The position numbers and the translations under genes were made by a program. From NCBI GenBank assembly GCA_036259875.1, contig DATAAZ010000007.1:1-48194 (forward strand): a stretch of 48,194 nucleotides of DNA. The letters are read 5' to 3'. Below are positions 41,283 through 48,194 of this stretch, piece by piece. The notes under the pieces were generated by a model, which worked only from the letters and a program-made list of their open reading frames with translations, ran no database searches and was not told where the DNA came from. The stretch is from DATAAZ01 sp036259875 (GTDB lineage Bacteria; Actinomycetota; Thermoleophilia; Gaiellales; Gaiellaceae). The stretch's first letter is position 1; every line of letters begins with the position of its first letter.

Positions 41283-42106
41283 TTCCCGGTCCATGCGGGT
41301 TGGCGTCCTTCCGACCAGGCGGCGTAGAACTCACGGTGGTCCTCGCTCTGCATGAGAAGCGCCTGTCCCAACGCCTCGAGTTCGACTGCACCGGCAAGGT
41401 CGAGGTCGAGCTCGCGCGTCAAGAGCACCTTCGTCGTCGAGTACGCGAGCGCGGGACCGTCCGCGAGCCGTCGCGCGAGCGCCTCGGCCGCGGCCGGGAG
41501 CTCGTCGTCGTCGACGACCCGGGAGGCGAGACCGATCTCGAGCGCGCGCTCCGCCGAGACGTCGTCGCCGAGCACGAGGAGCTCGGTCGCGCGGCCGAGA
41601 CCGATGAGGCGGGGGAGGAGGTAGGCGGCGCCCATGTCCGCTCCGGCGAGTCCGACGCGCGTGAAGAGGAAGGCGAACCGCGCCGACCGGGCGAGGAGGC
41701 GGAAGTCGCCCGCGAGCGCGAGGACGGAGCCCGCGCCCGCGGCGACGCCGTTCACGGCCGCGACGATCGGGAGGGGGCAGTCGCGCATCGCCTTCACGAC
41801 GGCGCCGCTCATTCGCGTGAAGGCGAGAAGGTCGGCGGCGGGCATCCGCTGCAGGTCGCCGATGATCACCTCGACGTCGCCGCCGGAGCAGAAGCCGCGG
41901 CCCTCTCCGGTGAGGACGAGCACGCGCGCGTCGCCGCGGTGAGGGAGCTCGCCGACGAGGTCGCGCAGGTCGGCGTAGACGTCGAACGTGAGCGCGTTCA
42001 GCCGCTCCGGCCGGGAGAACGTGACCGTGGCGACGCCGTCGGACAGCGCGAACTCGAAGTTCTGCCAGCGCTCCGTGAAGCCGGCCGAGGCGCGGAAGGG
42101 GCTCAC
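41279..42106 (-). CDS. Enoyl-CoA hydratase/isomerase family protein
   Basis: A 275-aa crotonase-fold protein. It has SRPERLNALTFDVYADL, the oxyanion segment GFCSGGDVEVI, AVNGVAAGAGSVLALAGDFR and a VGLAGADMGAAYLLPRLIG stretch. The usual catalytic Glu of the GxxPExG motif is replaced, with only Asp nearby, which suggests an atypical reaction or substrate. GTG 42106 overlaps the SDR stop as GTGA. It probably hydrates or ring-opens the alicyclic CoA intermediate. Long upstream frame extensions are shadows of the SDR gene. Confidence 0.9.
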   Translation of the reverse strand: MSPFRASAGFTERWQNFEFALSDGVATVTFSRPERLNALTFDVYADLRDLVGELPHRGDARVLVLTGEGRGFCSGGDVEVIIGDLQRMPAADLLAFTRMSGAVVKAMRDCPLPIVAAVNGVAAGAGSVLALAGDFRLLARSARFAFLFTRVGLAGADMGAAYLLPRLIGLGRATELLVLGDDVSAERALEIGLASRVVDDDELPAAAEALARRLADGPALAYSTTKVLLTRELDLDLAGAVELEALGQALLMQSEDHREFYAAWSEGRQPAWTGK

Positions 42107-42843
42107 GCTTGGATCCCGCCGCCGTCGAGCACGAGCGTTTGCCCGTTGATCGCGTCGGCCTCCGGAGCCGCGAGGAACGCGACCGCGAAGGCGACCTCGT
42201 CGGGCTCCAGGAGGCGGCCGAGCGGCGACTGCGCGGCGAGCTCGGCTTCGGCCTCCTCCTCGCCTCGCGCGGTCGCCGCGACGATCCGCGCGACCGAGCG
42301 CCGCGTCATCTCGGTGCGGACGAACGTGGGGCAGACGGCGTTCGCGGTCACGTGCGTCCCCGCCACCTCCGTCGCGATCGCCCGCATGAGGCCGACCGCT
42401 GCGTGCTTCGACGCGACGTACGCGGACGAGTAGCGGAAGCCGATGCGGCCGGCGGTCGAGGCGACGACGACGATGCGGCCCCGGTCGCGCTCGCGCATCC
42501 CGGGCAGCGCAGCGCGAGCGGAGAGGAAGACGCCGGTCGCGTTCACGTCCAGGTGCGCGCGCCAGTCGGAGAGCGTCGTGCGCTCGAACGGCGCACTCGC
42601 GGCCGTCCCCGCGTTCGCGACGAGCACGTCGACCGGACCGACGCGTTCGAAGAGGGCCGTGACCTGGCGCTCGTCCGTCACGTCGCAGACCTCGACGGAC
42701 GCGGCGTCCGTCCTCGCGAGCGCGGCCGGGTCGCGCCCGATCGCGATCACCCGGTCGCCAGCCGCGGCGAAGCGCGCGACGACGGCCCGACCGATTCCCT
42801 TGCCGCCGCCCGTGACGAGAACGACCCGCGGCCCGGCGCTCAC
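42103..42843 (-). CDS. Short-chain dehydrogenase/reductase (3-hydroxyacyl-CoA dehydrogenase-like)
   Basis: A 246-aa classical SDR. The cofactor motif is TGGGKGIGRA, with VLVANAGTAA following. The catalytic Ser is in VASTAGR and the Tyr/Lys pair is YVASK. GTG 42843 overlaps the ligase stop by 4 bp (GTGA). Arg in IGRDPAAL could select NADP or NAD; the sequence does not settle it. In this operon it most likely oxidises a hydroxyl introduced by the adjacent hydratase on the ring-derived CoA ester. Confidence 0.92.
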   Translation of the reverse strand: MSAGPRVVLVTGGGKGIGRAVVARFAAAGDRVIAIGRDPAALARTDAASVEVCDVTDERQVTALFERVGPVDVLVANAGTAASAPFERTTLSDWRAHLDVNATGVFLSARAALPGMRERDRGRIVVVASTAGRIGFRYSSAYVASKHAAVGLMRAIATEVAGTHVTANAVCPTFVRTEMTRRSVARIVAATARGEEEAEAELAAQSPLGRLLEPDEVAFAVAFLAAPEADAINGQTLVLDGGGIQA

Positions 42844-44414
42844 GCGACGGCCTCGAGCTCGGACCTGAGCGCCCGGCGGTCGATCTTCCCGGAGGGCGTC
42901 TTCGGGAGCTCGGCCACGAAGCGGACGTCGTGCGGGCGTTTGTGCGGCGAGAGGTGCGCGCGGACATGCTCCCGCAGCGCGACGGCAAGCTCGTCCGAGC
43001 CCTCGACGCCGGCGCGGAGTACGACGTGCGCCCGCGCCTGCGTCAGCCCGTCCTCCTCGTAGCCCACGACGGCACACTCGACGACGTCCGGATGCCCGAC
43101 CAGGCAGTGCTCGATCTCGGCCGGCGCGACGAAGATTCCGCCTACCTTCAGGAGCTCGTCGGCGCGGCCTCGGTACCAGAAGAAGCCGTCCGGGTCACGG
43201 ACGAAGAGGTCGCCCGTCCGAACCAGATCGCCGCTGAAGGTCCGCTTCGTCTTCTCGTGCTCGCCCCAGTAGAGGAGCGCGGACGTATCGCCCTCGATCC
43301 AGAGCGTGCCGACCTCGCCCTGCGGAAGGTCGCGGCCCTCCTCGTCGACGATCCGGGCCCGGTAGCCGGGCACGAGCTCGCCGACGCTCCCGGGCCGAAC
43401 GCGGCCCGGTCGGCTCGAGATGTAGATGTGGTACGCCTCCGAGGAGCCGATGCCGTCGAGGACCTCGACGCCGAACGTCTCGAGCCAACGCTCGTAGAGC
43501 TCTCCCGGGAGCGCCTCGCCGGCGGACGTGCAGAAGCGCAGGCAGGAAAGATCGTGCTGCTCGGCGTCCGGGTGCGCGACCATCGCGGCCATCATCGTGG
43601 GGACCTGGACGAGGATGGTCGGCCGGTGCTGCTCGACGAGCTCGAAGATCCGCTCCGGGGTCGTGCGCTCCGGGAAGACGATCCCCGCGCCGCCAACACC
43701 GAACGGGTAGAGCGCCGTCAGGTCGCGCGCGTAGCCGAAGAAGAGCTTCGGGACAGGCAGAACGACGTCGTCCTCGCGGATGCCGAGCACCCCGCGCGCG
43801 TACCAGTCGAAGCTGAGCACGGGGCTGTGTTGCGGGTGCACGGCCGCCTTCGGGAGGCCGGTGCTGCCCGTCGTGAACTTCCAGATGGCGACGTCGTCGC
43901 GCGTCGTCGGCGCCGGTTCCAGCTCGCCCGGCGCCGCCGCGGCGCGCGCCTCGAACGAGACCTCGCCCGCGCCGAGCTTCGCGTCCGGAACGCCGACGAC
44001 GAGCACGTAGCGGAGCCAGCGGCTGTCGCGCGCCGCTTCGCGAATCGGCTCGACCGTCGTCGCGTCGGCGACGACGACGCCCGCCCGCGTGTAGTCGAGG
44101 TAGTACGCGTAGTCCTTCGGCTGCAGGAAGGTGTACGCCTCGGCGGTAACGGCGCCGATCTTCTGGGCCCCGTACCAAAGGGCGACGAGCTCCACGCTGT
44201 CCCCCAGGACGAGAAGGACGCGTTCCTCCGCCCGGACGGCGAGCTCGCGCAGCACGTGGCCGCTTCGGTTCACGAGCGCGGCCAGCTCCGCGTACGTCGT
44301 CCGACCGCCCGGACCGATCAACGCCGTCTTCTCGCCGCGCCCTTCCGCGACGTTTCGGTCGACAAACTCGGTCGCGAGGTTGAGCTCGCGCGGCACGTCG
44401 TCGTAGGTCAGCAC
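42840..44414 (-). CDS. Anthranilate/benzoate-CoA ligase
   Basis: A 524-aa ANL-superfamily enzyme of the benzoate-CoA ligase type. Motifs are TTGSTGLPKAAVH (ATP loop), LFFGYARDLTALYPFGVGG, DGIGSSEAYHIYISSRPGRV (aryl-binding region), GDLFVRDPDGFFWYRGRADE, then KVGGIFVAPAEIE, and the C-terminal Lys in PKTPSGKIDRRAL. GTG 44414 follows GAGGTGG and overlaps the decayed creatininase gene by 7 bp. Next to kynureninase and the fused monooxygenase, anthranilate is the expected substrate, giving 2-aminobenzoyl-CoA with ATP and CoA. Substrate preference is inferred from context. Confidence 0.92.
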   Translation of the reverse strand: MLTYDDVPRELNLATEFVDRNVAEGRGEKTALIGPGGRTTYAELAALVNRSGHVLRELAVRAEERVLLVLGDSVELVALWYGAQKIGAVTAEAYTFLQPKDYAYYLDYTRAGVVVADATTVEPIREAARDSRWLRYVLVVGVPDAKLGAGEVSFEARAAAAPGELEPAPTTRDDVAIWKFTTGSTGLPKAAVHPQHSPVLSFDWYARGVLGIREDDVVLPVPKLFFGYARDLTALYPFGVGGAGIVFPERTTPERIFELVEQHRPTILVQVPTMMAAMVAHPDAEQHDLSCLRFCTSAGEALPGELYERWLETFGVEVLDGIGSSEAYHIYISSRPGRVRPGSVGELVPGYRARIVDEEGRDLPQGEVGTLWIEGDTSALLYWGEHEKTKRTFSGDLVRTGDLFVRDPDGFFWYRGRADELLKVGGIFVAPAEIEHCLVGHPDVVECAVVGYEEDGLTQARAHVVLRAGVEGSDELAVALREHVRAHLSPHKRPHDVRFVAELPKTPSGKIDRRALRSELEAVA

Positions 44415-44733
44415 GTCGCCACCTCGCACGCGAGCTCGACCACGAGCCCGGCGAGCGTCTCGAACGTCGCCTCGCCCGTTTCGGCGCTCGCGTCGCGCGG
44501 CGAGCCGCAGTAGGCCTGGTCCATCTCCATCGCCACGAAGTCGGTGCGCCCGGCGGCGATCGCCGCGAGCGTGTCGATCATCCTCGATTCGAGGGCGTCC
44601 ATGCGGTCGCGACGGACGAGCCCGGGGACGTCGGCGAGAACGCGCCGAGCGGGAGGAGGACGATCGTCCGCTCGCCCTCGTGAAGCGACGCGACGTCCGC
44701 GTAGGCGAACCCGGCAAAGAGCGTCTCGCTCAC
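44408..44733 (-). pseudogene. Creatininase-family amidohydrolase, frameshifted and internally deleted
   Basis: From GTG 44733 (GTGA overlap with the upstream gene) one frame gives LFAGFAYADVASLHEGERTI followed by VLLPLGAF, matching the start of creatininase-family proteins. That frame stops near 44585. A second frame ending at 44408 gives AYCGSPRDASAETGEATFET and LAGLVVELACEV, matching the family C-terminus. Together they cover roughly 110 residues of a normal ~240; the metal-binding middle is missing. Both ends keep the operon's overlapping junctions, so a real gene once stood here. Family members include formamide hydrolases such as ArfB, which makes a former role as kynurenine formamidase conceivable. 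That is speculation. Confidence 0.55.
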
Positions 44734-46853
44734 CCGCCGCTCTCCACAAGTAACAGACCGTCGCTTCCTTCACGCGGCGCGCCGAGCTCGCGCTCGAGGG
44801 GCGAGGGCGGCAGGTCGAGGATGCAGAGGTCGGCGCGGCCCGAGGCGACGATCGTGTTGACCTCGTCGGGCGTCGTCAGGTAGCCACCCACGAGCGTCGG
44901 GACGCGGGCCTCGGCCCGCACGCGGTCGCTCAGCCCTGTCAGGAACCCGCGCCGGTACTCGGGCCGGTCGCCCGCGACCGTCTGGCCCGCGACCGTGTGG
45001 ACGAGGTCGCAACCGTGCTCGCGCATCGCCTGGGCGACGGCGATCCCGTCGTCGACGTCGAGGCCGCCCCGCGCCCAATCGGTGACTGAGAGGCGAACCG
45101 CGAGCACCGCGTCTTCGGGCCACACGTCGCGCACCGCGTCGAGCACCGAGAGCGGGAAGCGCAGGCGGCGCGCGAGCGTTCCGCCGTATGCGTCGTCGCG
45201 GCGGTTCGAGAGCGGCGAGAGGAAGCTCGCGAGGAGGTACCCGTGCGCGAAGTCGAGCTCGAGCACGTCGACCCCCATCGCGGCCGCGCGCCCGCTCGCG
45301 GCGGCGAAATCGGCCCGGACGGCGACCATGCCGTCCTCGTCGAGCTCGGCCGGGACGGCGCTGAACGGGCCGTACGGGACGGGCGACGCCGAAACGAGCG
45401 GCCATCCGTCGAAGAGAGGAACGTCGACGCCGCGCGAGCGCGGCTGCGTCGCTCCGCGCCTGCCGGCGTGCCCGAGCTGGAGGCCGAAGAGCGCGCCCGC
45501 CTCATGGGCCGCCGCGACCTCTTCCGCCAACGAGTCGTCCTCGAGGACTCGGCACTCGGGGGTCGTTCGACCCTCGGCGCTTACGGCGACGACCTCGCTT
45601 AGCACGAGGCCCGCGCCGCCGCCCGCACCCTCGTCGGCCACGACGACGCGGTTGGGGAACGTCCGGCCGGCGAGCCGAAGCGGCGCGAACATCGGGGGCG
45701 GGGCGACGCGCGGCCGCTGCTCCTCCGCGAACCACGCATCGAGGACGCGCGTGAATCCCGGATCGCGCACCGTGAGGCTCGCGTGCGTGATCCGGCCGCT
45801 GCGGGTCAGGAGATTGAAGGCGAACTGGATCGGCTCGAGGTGGCGGTAGCTCGCGACGCGCCCGAAGTAGGCGGCGCTCTCGCTGGCCGCCTGCTGGAAG
45901 CGCTCCACGACCGGCTGGCGCTCGAGCTCGTAGTCGACGAGCGCCGCGTCGAGGTTGCCGCGCCGTCGCAAGAGCGCGTTCGCGAGCGCGATCGAGTCTT
46001 CCATCGCGAGCTTCGTGCCCGAGCCGATCGAGAAGTGCGCCGTGTGCGCCGCGTCGCCCACGAGGACGAGCCGCCCGTCGTGCCAGACGCGGTTCTGCAC
46101 CTTCGGAAAGTCGAGCCAGAGCGAGCGGTTCGAGAGCAGCCGGTGCCCGTCGAGCTCCGCCGCGAAGAGCGTCTCGCAGAACGCGAGGCTCTCTTCCTCG
46201 CCTAGCCGGTCGAGGCCGGCGCGCCGCCATACCGGCTCCGGGCACTCGACGATGAACGTGCTCGCGTGCTCGTCGAAGGGGTACGCGTGCACCTGGAAGA
46301 AGCCGTGCTCCGTCTCGCGGAAGATGAACGTGAACGCGTCGAAGACGAGGTCGGTGCCGAACCAGACGTACTTGCATCCCTCGGGCTCGACCGACGTCCC
46401 GAACGCCTGCTCCCGCGAGTGCCGTGAGGCGCTGTTCGCCCCGTCCGCCGCGACGACGAGATCTGCCTCCTCCGCCAGCAGGGCGGGGTCGGCGAGCTCA
46501 CGGCCGAACTCGAGGCGGACGCCGAGCGAGCGGCAGCGCTCCTGGAGGATCGCGAGGAGCCGCGTGCGCGCGATCGCCGAGAAGGAGTGACCGCGCGAGC
46601 TGAGGAGCCTCCCGCGGTAGTGGATGTCGAGGCGGTCCCAGCGGGCGAACGTGTCCGTGATCGCGAGGTGCGTCTCGGGGTCCGCGTCGCGAAGCGCGCC
46701 GAGGGTCTCCTCGCTGAAGACGACGCCCCAGCCGAAGGTGGCGTCGGGCGCGTTGCGCTCGACCACGCGGACGTCGTCGGCGAGGCCGGCGTTCTTCAGG
46801 AGCAGGGCGAGGTAGAGGCCGGCCGGACCGCCGCCCAGGATGGCGACGTTCAC
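44730..46853 (-). CDS. 2-aminobenzoyl-CoA monooxygenase/reductase (FAD monooxygenase-OYE fusion)
   Basis: A 707-aa fusion. Residues 1-~380 are a FAD monooxygenase with ILGGGPAGLYLALLL, VVAADGANS and LVGDAAHTAHFSIGSGTKLA, diagnostic of this enzyme. Residues ~385-707 are an OYE-type domain with LQLGHAGRRGAT, AHGYLLASFLSPLSNRRDD and GRADLCIL. In studied enzymes the pair hydroxylates and reduces anthraniloyl-CoA to a non-aromatic 2-amino-5-oxocyclohexene carbonyl-CoA. Here the OYE domain jumps from NRVVVADEG to GAGLVLSE, losing some 25-30 residues that normally carry the PMxxYS flavin contact. The first His of the HxxH substrate pair is Asp (D534; H537 kept). GTG 46853 overlaps the LLM gene by 4 bp. 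The call is strong; reductase activity is doubtful. Confidence 0.93.
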   Translation of the reverse strand: MNVAILGGGPAGLYLALLLKNAGLADDVRVVERNAPDATFGWGVVFSEETLGALRDADPETHLAITDTFARWDRLDIHYRGRLLSSRGHSFSAIARTRLLAILQERCRSLGVRLEFGRELADPALLAEEADLVVAADGANSASRHSREQAFGTSVEPEGCKYVWFGTDLVFDAFTFIFRETEHGFFQVHAYPFDEHASTFIVECPEPVWRRAGLDRLGEEESLAFCETLFAAELDGHRLLSNRSLWLDFPKVQNRVWHDGRLVLVGDAAHTAHFSIGSGTKLAMEDSIALANALLRRRGNLDAALVDYELERQPVVERFQQAASESAAYFGRVASYRHLEPIQFAFNLLTRSGRITHASLTVRDPGFTRVLDAWFAEEQRPRVAPPPMFAPLRLAGRTFPNRVVVADEGAGGGAGLVLSEVVAVSAEGRTTPECRVLEDDSLAEEVAAAHEAGALFGLQLGHAGRRGATQPRSRGVDVPLFDGWPLVSASPVPYGPFSAVPAELDEDGMVAVRADFAAASGRAAAMGVDVLELDFAHGYLLASFLSPLSNRRDDAYGGTLARRLRFPLSVLDAVRDVWPEDAVLAVRLSVTDWARGGLDVDDGIAVAQAMREHGCDLVHTVAGQTVAGDRPEYRRGFLTGLSDRVRAEARVPTLVGGYLTTPDEVNTIVASGRADLCILDLPPSPLERELGAPREGSDGLLLVESGG

Positions 46854-47677
46854 GCGACCACCTCGGCGAGGCGGTCGACCTCGTCGATGTCCGCGACGGT
46901 CGGAAAGAGGACGAGCTCGTCGCACCCCTCTTGTTCGTAGCCACGGACGAAGTCCTTGATCGCGCGCGGGCTCGTGAGGTTCGCGGCGACGACGCGTTCC
47001 GCGAACGGGCCCGTGAACGCGTAGTAGTCGCGCAGGTACGCGTTCCCGCGCTCAACGTCGCCGAGCGCGAAGTACCCCTGCCCCCACAGGCTCGGTCGCC
47101 CAGGCCGGCCGAGGTCGCGCCAGGCGGCGTTCGCGCGCGCAGCCGCGCCCGCGAAGGCGCGCGGCGGCCCGCCGCCGTGCGCGTACCCGTCCGCGTAGCG
47201 CGCCATGCGCGCGTACGCCTGGCCGCTTCCACCGCCGACGAGAAGCTCGATCCCGTCGCGCGCCGGGCCGACCCGGTCCGCATCCACGTCGCCGCGCAGG
47301 TAGGCGAGCTGCTCGTCGAGCCGTCGGCCGCGCGTTCGGTACTCGACGCCGGTGGCTTCGAAGTCTTCCGCGCGGGCGCCGACGGCGAGGCCGAGCGTCA
47401 GGCGGCCTTGCGACAGCGCGTGCACGGAGGCGGCCTGCTTTGCGAGGAGGGCGGTCGGGCGAAGTGGCCCGGCCGCGACCATCGTCGCGAGCCGGGCCCG
47501 CTCGGTCGTCCCGGCCGCGGCGGCGAGCGCGACGAACGGCTCGACGCCGCCGTACGCGATCCGGTCGAGGACGGCGAGGCTCGAGAACGGCCCCGCGTCC
47601 GCCCGGCGCGCCCACTCGACGAGCAGCGGCCCATCGCCGCCGGGCGTCGTGTTCGGGAGGCCGACACCGATGTTCAC
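46850..47677 (-). CDS. LLM-class flavin-dependent oxidoreductase
   Basis: A 275-aa luciferase-like TIM-barrel protein. It begins MNIGVGLPNTTPGGDG, then has FVALAAAAGTTERARLATMV, ALSQGRLTLGLAVGARAEDF, and LLVGGGSGQAYARMARYADG. F420 or FMN cannot be told apart here; actinobacterial members often use F420. GTG 47677 has no ribosome site and may be leaderless (see the promoter entry). As the first gene of the operon it may act on a pathway intermediate, but no known anthraniloyl-CoA step calls for it. Confidence 0.9.
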   Translation of the reverse strand: MNIGVGLPNTTPGGDGPLLVEWARRADAGPFSSLAVLDRIAYGGVEPFVALAAAAGTTERARLATMVAAGPLRPTALLAKQAASVHALSQGRLTLGLAVGARAEDFEATGVEYRTRGRRLDEQLAYLRGDVDADRVGPARDGIELLVGGGSGQAYARMARYADGYAHGGGPPRAFAGAAARANAAWRDLGRPGRPSLWGQGYFALGDVERGNAYLRDYYAFTGPFAERVVAANLTSPRAIKDFVRGYEQEGCDELVLFPTVADIDEVDRLAEVVA

Positions 47678-47716
47678 CGATTCGAAGGTTTACACTTCAC
47701 CGAGGTCATGTGTCAA
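47678..47716. promoter_or_regulatory. Overlapping divergent promoters of the catabolic operon and thioesterase
   Basis: Minus strand: TTGACA (47716-47711), 18 bp, then TAAACC (47692-47687), placing the start about 3-6 bases before GTG 47677. Plus strand: TACACT (47691-47696) as a TANNNT -10, about 11 bases before ATG 47708, with no clear -35. Neither start codon has a ribosome site, consistent with leaderless messages. The two -10 elements nearly coincide, so the two directions may exclude each other. Confidence 0.5.
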
Positions 47717-48142
47717 CAGAATGAGCTTCTCGGCGCGTCGCCCTTCGACCGACACTACGGGCTCGAGATCCTCGAGGCGGGCGACGAGCTCGTGCGCGGA
47801 CGCGTTCCCGTGCGCGAGCACGTCACGCAGCCGATGGGGATCGTCCACGGCGGCGTCTACGCCTCGATCGCGGAGGGCCTCGCCTCGGTCGGGACGAACC
47901 ACGGCGTCGGGGCCGACGGGATGGTCGCGCTCGGGATGTCGAACCACTCGACGTTCCTCCGCCCGGTCGCGAGGGGAGGGGTGATTGAGGCCGTCGCGCG
48001 GCGCCGCCACCGCGGCCGCACGACCTGGGTCTGGGACGTGGACATCACCGACTCCGAGGGCAGGCTGTGCTGCGCCTCGCGGGTCACGATCGCGGTGCGG
48101 CCGATGCCGGAGGAGCTGAAGGCGCGGTTTGGGTTGGTCTAG
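47708..48142 (+). CDS. PaaI-type hotdog thioesterase
   Basis: A 144-aa hotdog-fold protein. It starts MCQQNELLGASPFDRHYGLE, has the PaaI/YbgC-type active region QPMGIVHGGVYASIAEGLAS and a central strand SNHSTFLRPVARGGVIEA, and ends with SRVTIAVRPM. Family members hydrolyse aryl- or hydroxyaryl-CoA esters. In PaaI's own pathway the enzyme rescues CoA from dead-end intermediates. Divergent placement 30 bp from the operon suggests the same duty for 2-aminobenzoyl-CoA derivatives. ATG 47708 lacks a ribosome site. The frame extends far upstream but only as antisense to the LLM gene. Confidence 0.92.
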   Translation: MCQQNELLGASPFDRHYGLEILEAGDELVRGRVPVREHVTQPMGIVHGGVYASIAEGLASVGTNHGVGADGMVALGMSNHSTFLRPVARGGVIEAVARRRHRGRTTWVWDVDITDSEGRLCCASRVTIAVRPMPEELKARFGLV

Positions 48143-48194
48143 CGCGGTTGGGCTGGCGCCCGGTGCGCTCGCTGGGCTCGGTGCGTAAACGGTG

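Noticed and set aside
48143..48194. Short right-edge sequence
   Set aside because: Only 52 bases follow the thioesterase stop; no gene, RNA or repeat can be supported.

Overview
The window is very GC-rich, uses many GTG starts, has 4-base ATGA/GTGA overlaps between adjacent genes, and carries an actinobacterial-type LexA box upstream of dinB. Together these suggest an uncultured soil-type actinobacterium, perhaps Thermoleophilia/Gaiellales-like. The lineage is an inference; no rRNA or tRNA is present to fix it.

Left edge to about 23 kb: surface and pilus block. Bases 1-222 are a C-terminal piece of a TRAP transporter permease with a different codon style. It ends where an opposite-strand gene stops, so the contig edge may be chimeric. 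On the minus strand follow a 975-aa secreted Fn3-like repeat protein and a 2447-aa secreted protein made of two different ten-fold repeat arrays. Upstream of these lies a compact tad/Flp pilus operon, in transcription order flp1, flp2, tadE, tadG, cpaB, tadZ, tadA, vWA-tadB fusion, tadC, ICMT-like methyltransferase, giant protein. Divergent from flp1, on the plus strand, are a membrane-anchored M15-type peptidase, a DUF192 protein and the A24 prepilin peptidase needed to mature the pilins.

23-27.5 kb: two NarL-type sensor kinase/response regulator pairs. The second pair is divergent and its shared promoter holds two matching 16-bp palindromes 53 bp apart. 27.5-37.7 kb is a mixed region: a RidA protein with a palindromic operator at its start, the relic of a BBE-type FAD oxidase, a YihY membrane protein, a multicopper oxidase carrying a heavy-metal-binding insert and a His-rich stretch, a CHRD protein, a beta-propeller lipoprotein, two VOC proteins, a PEP mutase/isocitrate lyase family enzyme, dinB and a secreted beta-helix-like protein.

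37.7-48.1 kb: a tightly overlapping minus-strand operon for tryptophan catabolism through kynurenine, anthranilate and anthraniloyl-CoA. It encodes tryptophan 2,3-dioxygenase, kynureninase, an anthranilate/benzoate-CoA ligase, a fused 2-aminobenzoyl-CoA monooxygenase/reductase, RidA, enoyl-CoA hydratase, SDR, acyl-CoA dehydrogenase and an LLM flavoenzyme, with a divergent PaaI-type thioesterase. Two features make it unusual: the OYE (reductase) half of the fused monooxygenase lacks part of its FMN-binding region and one active-site His, and a creatininase-family gene has decayed inside the operon.
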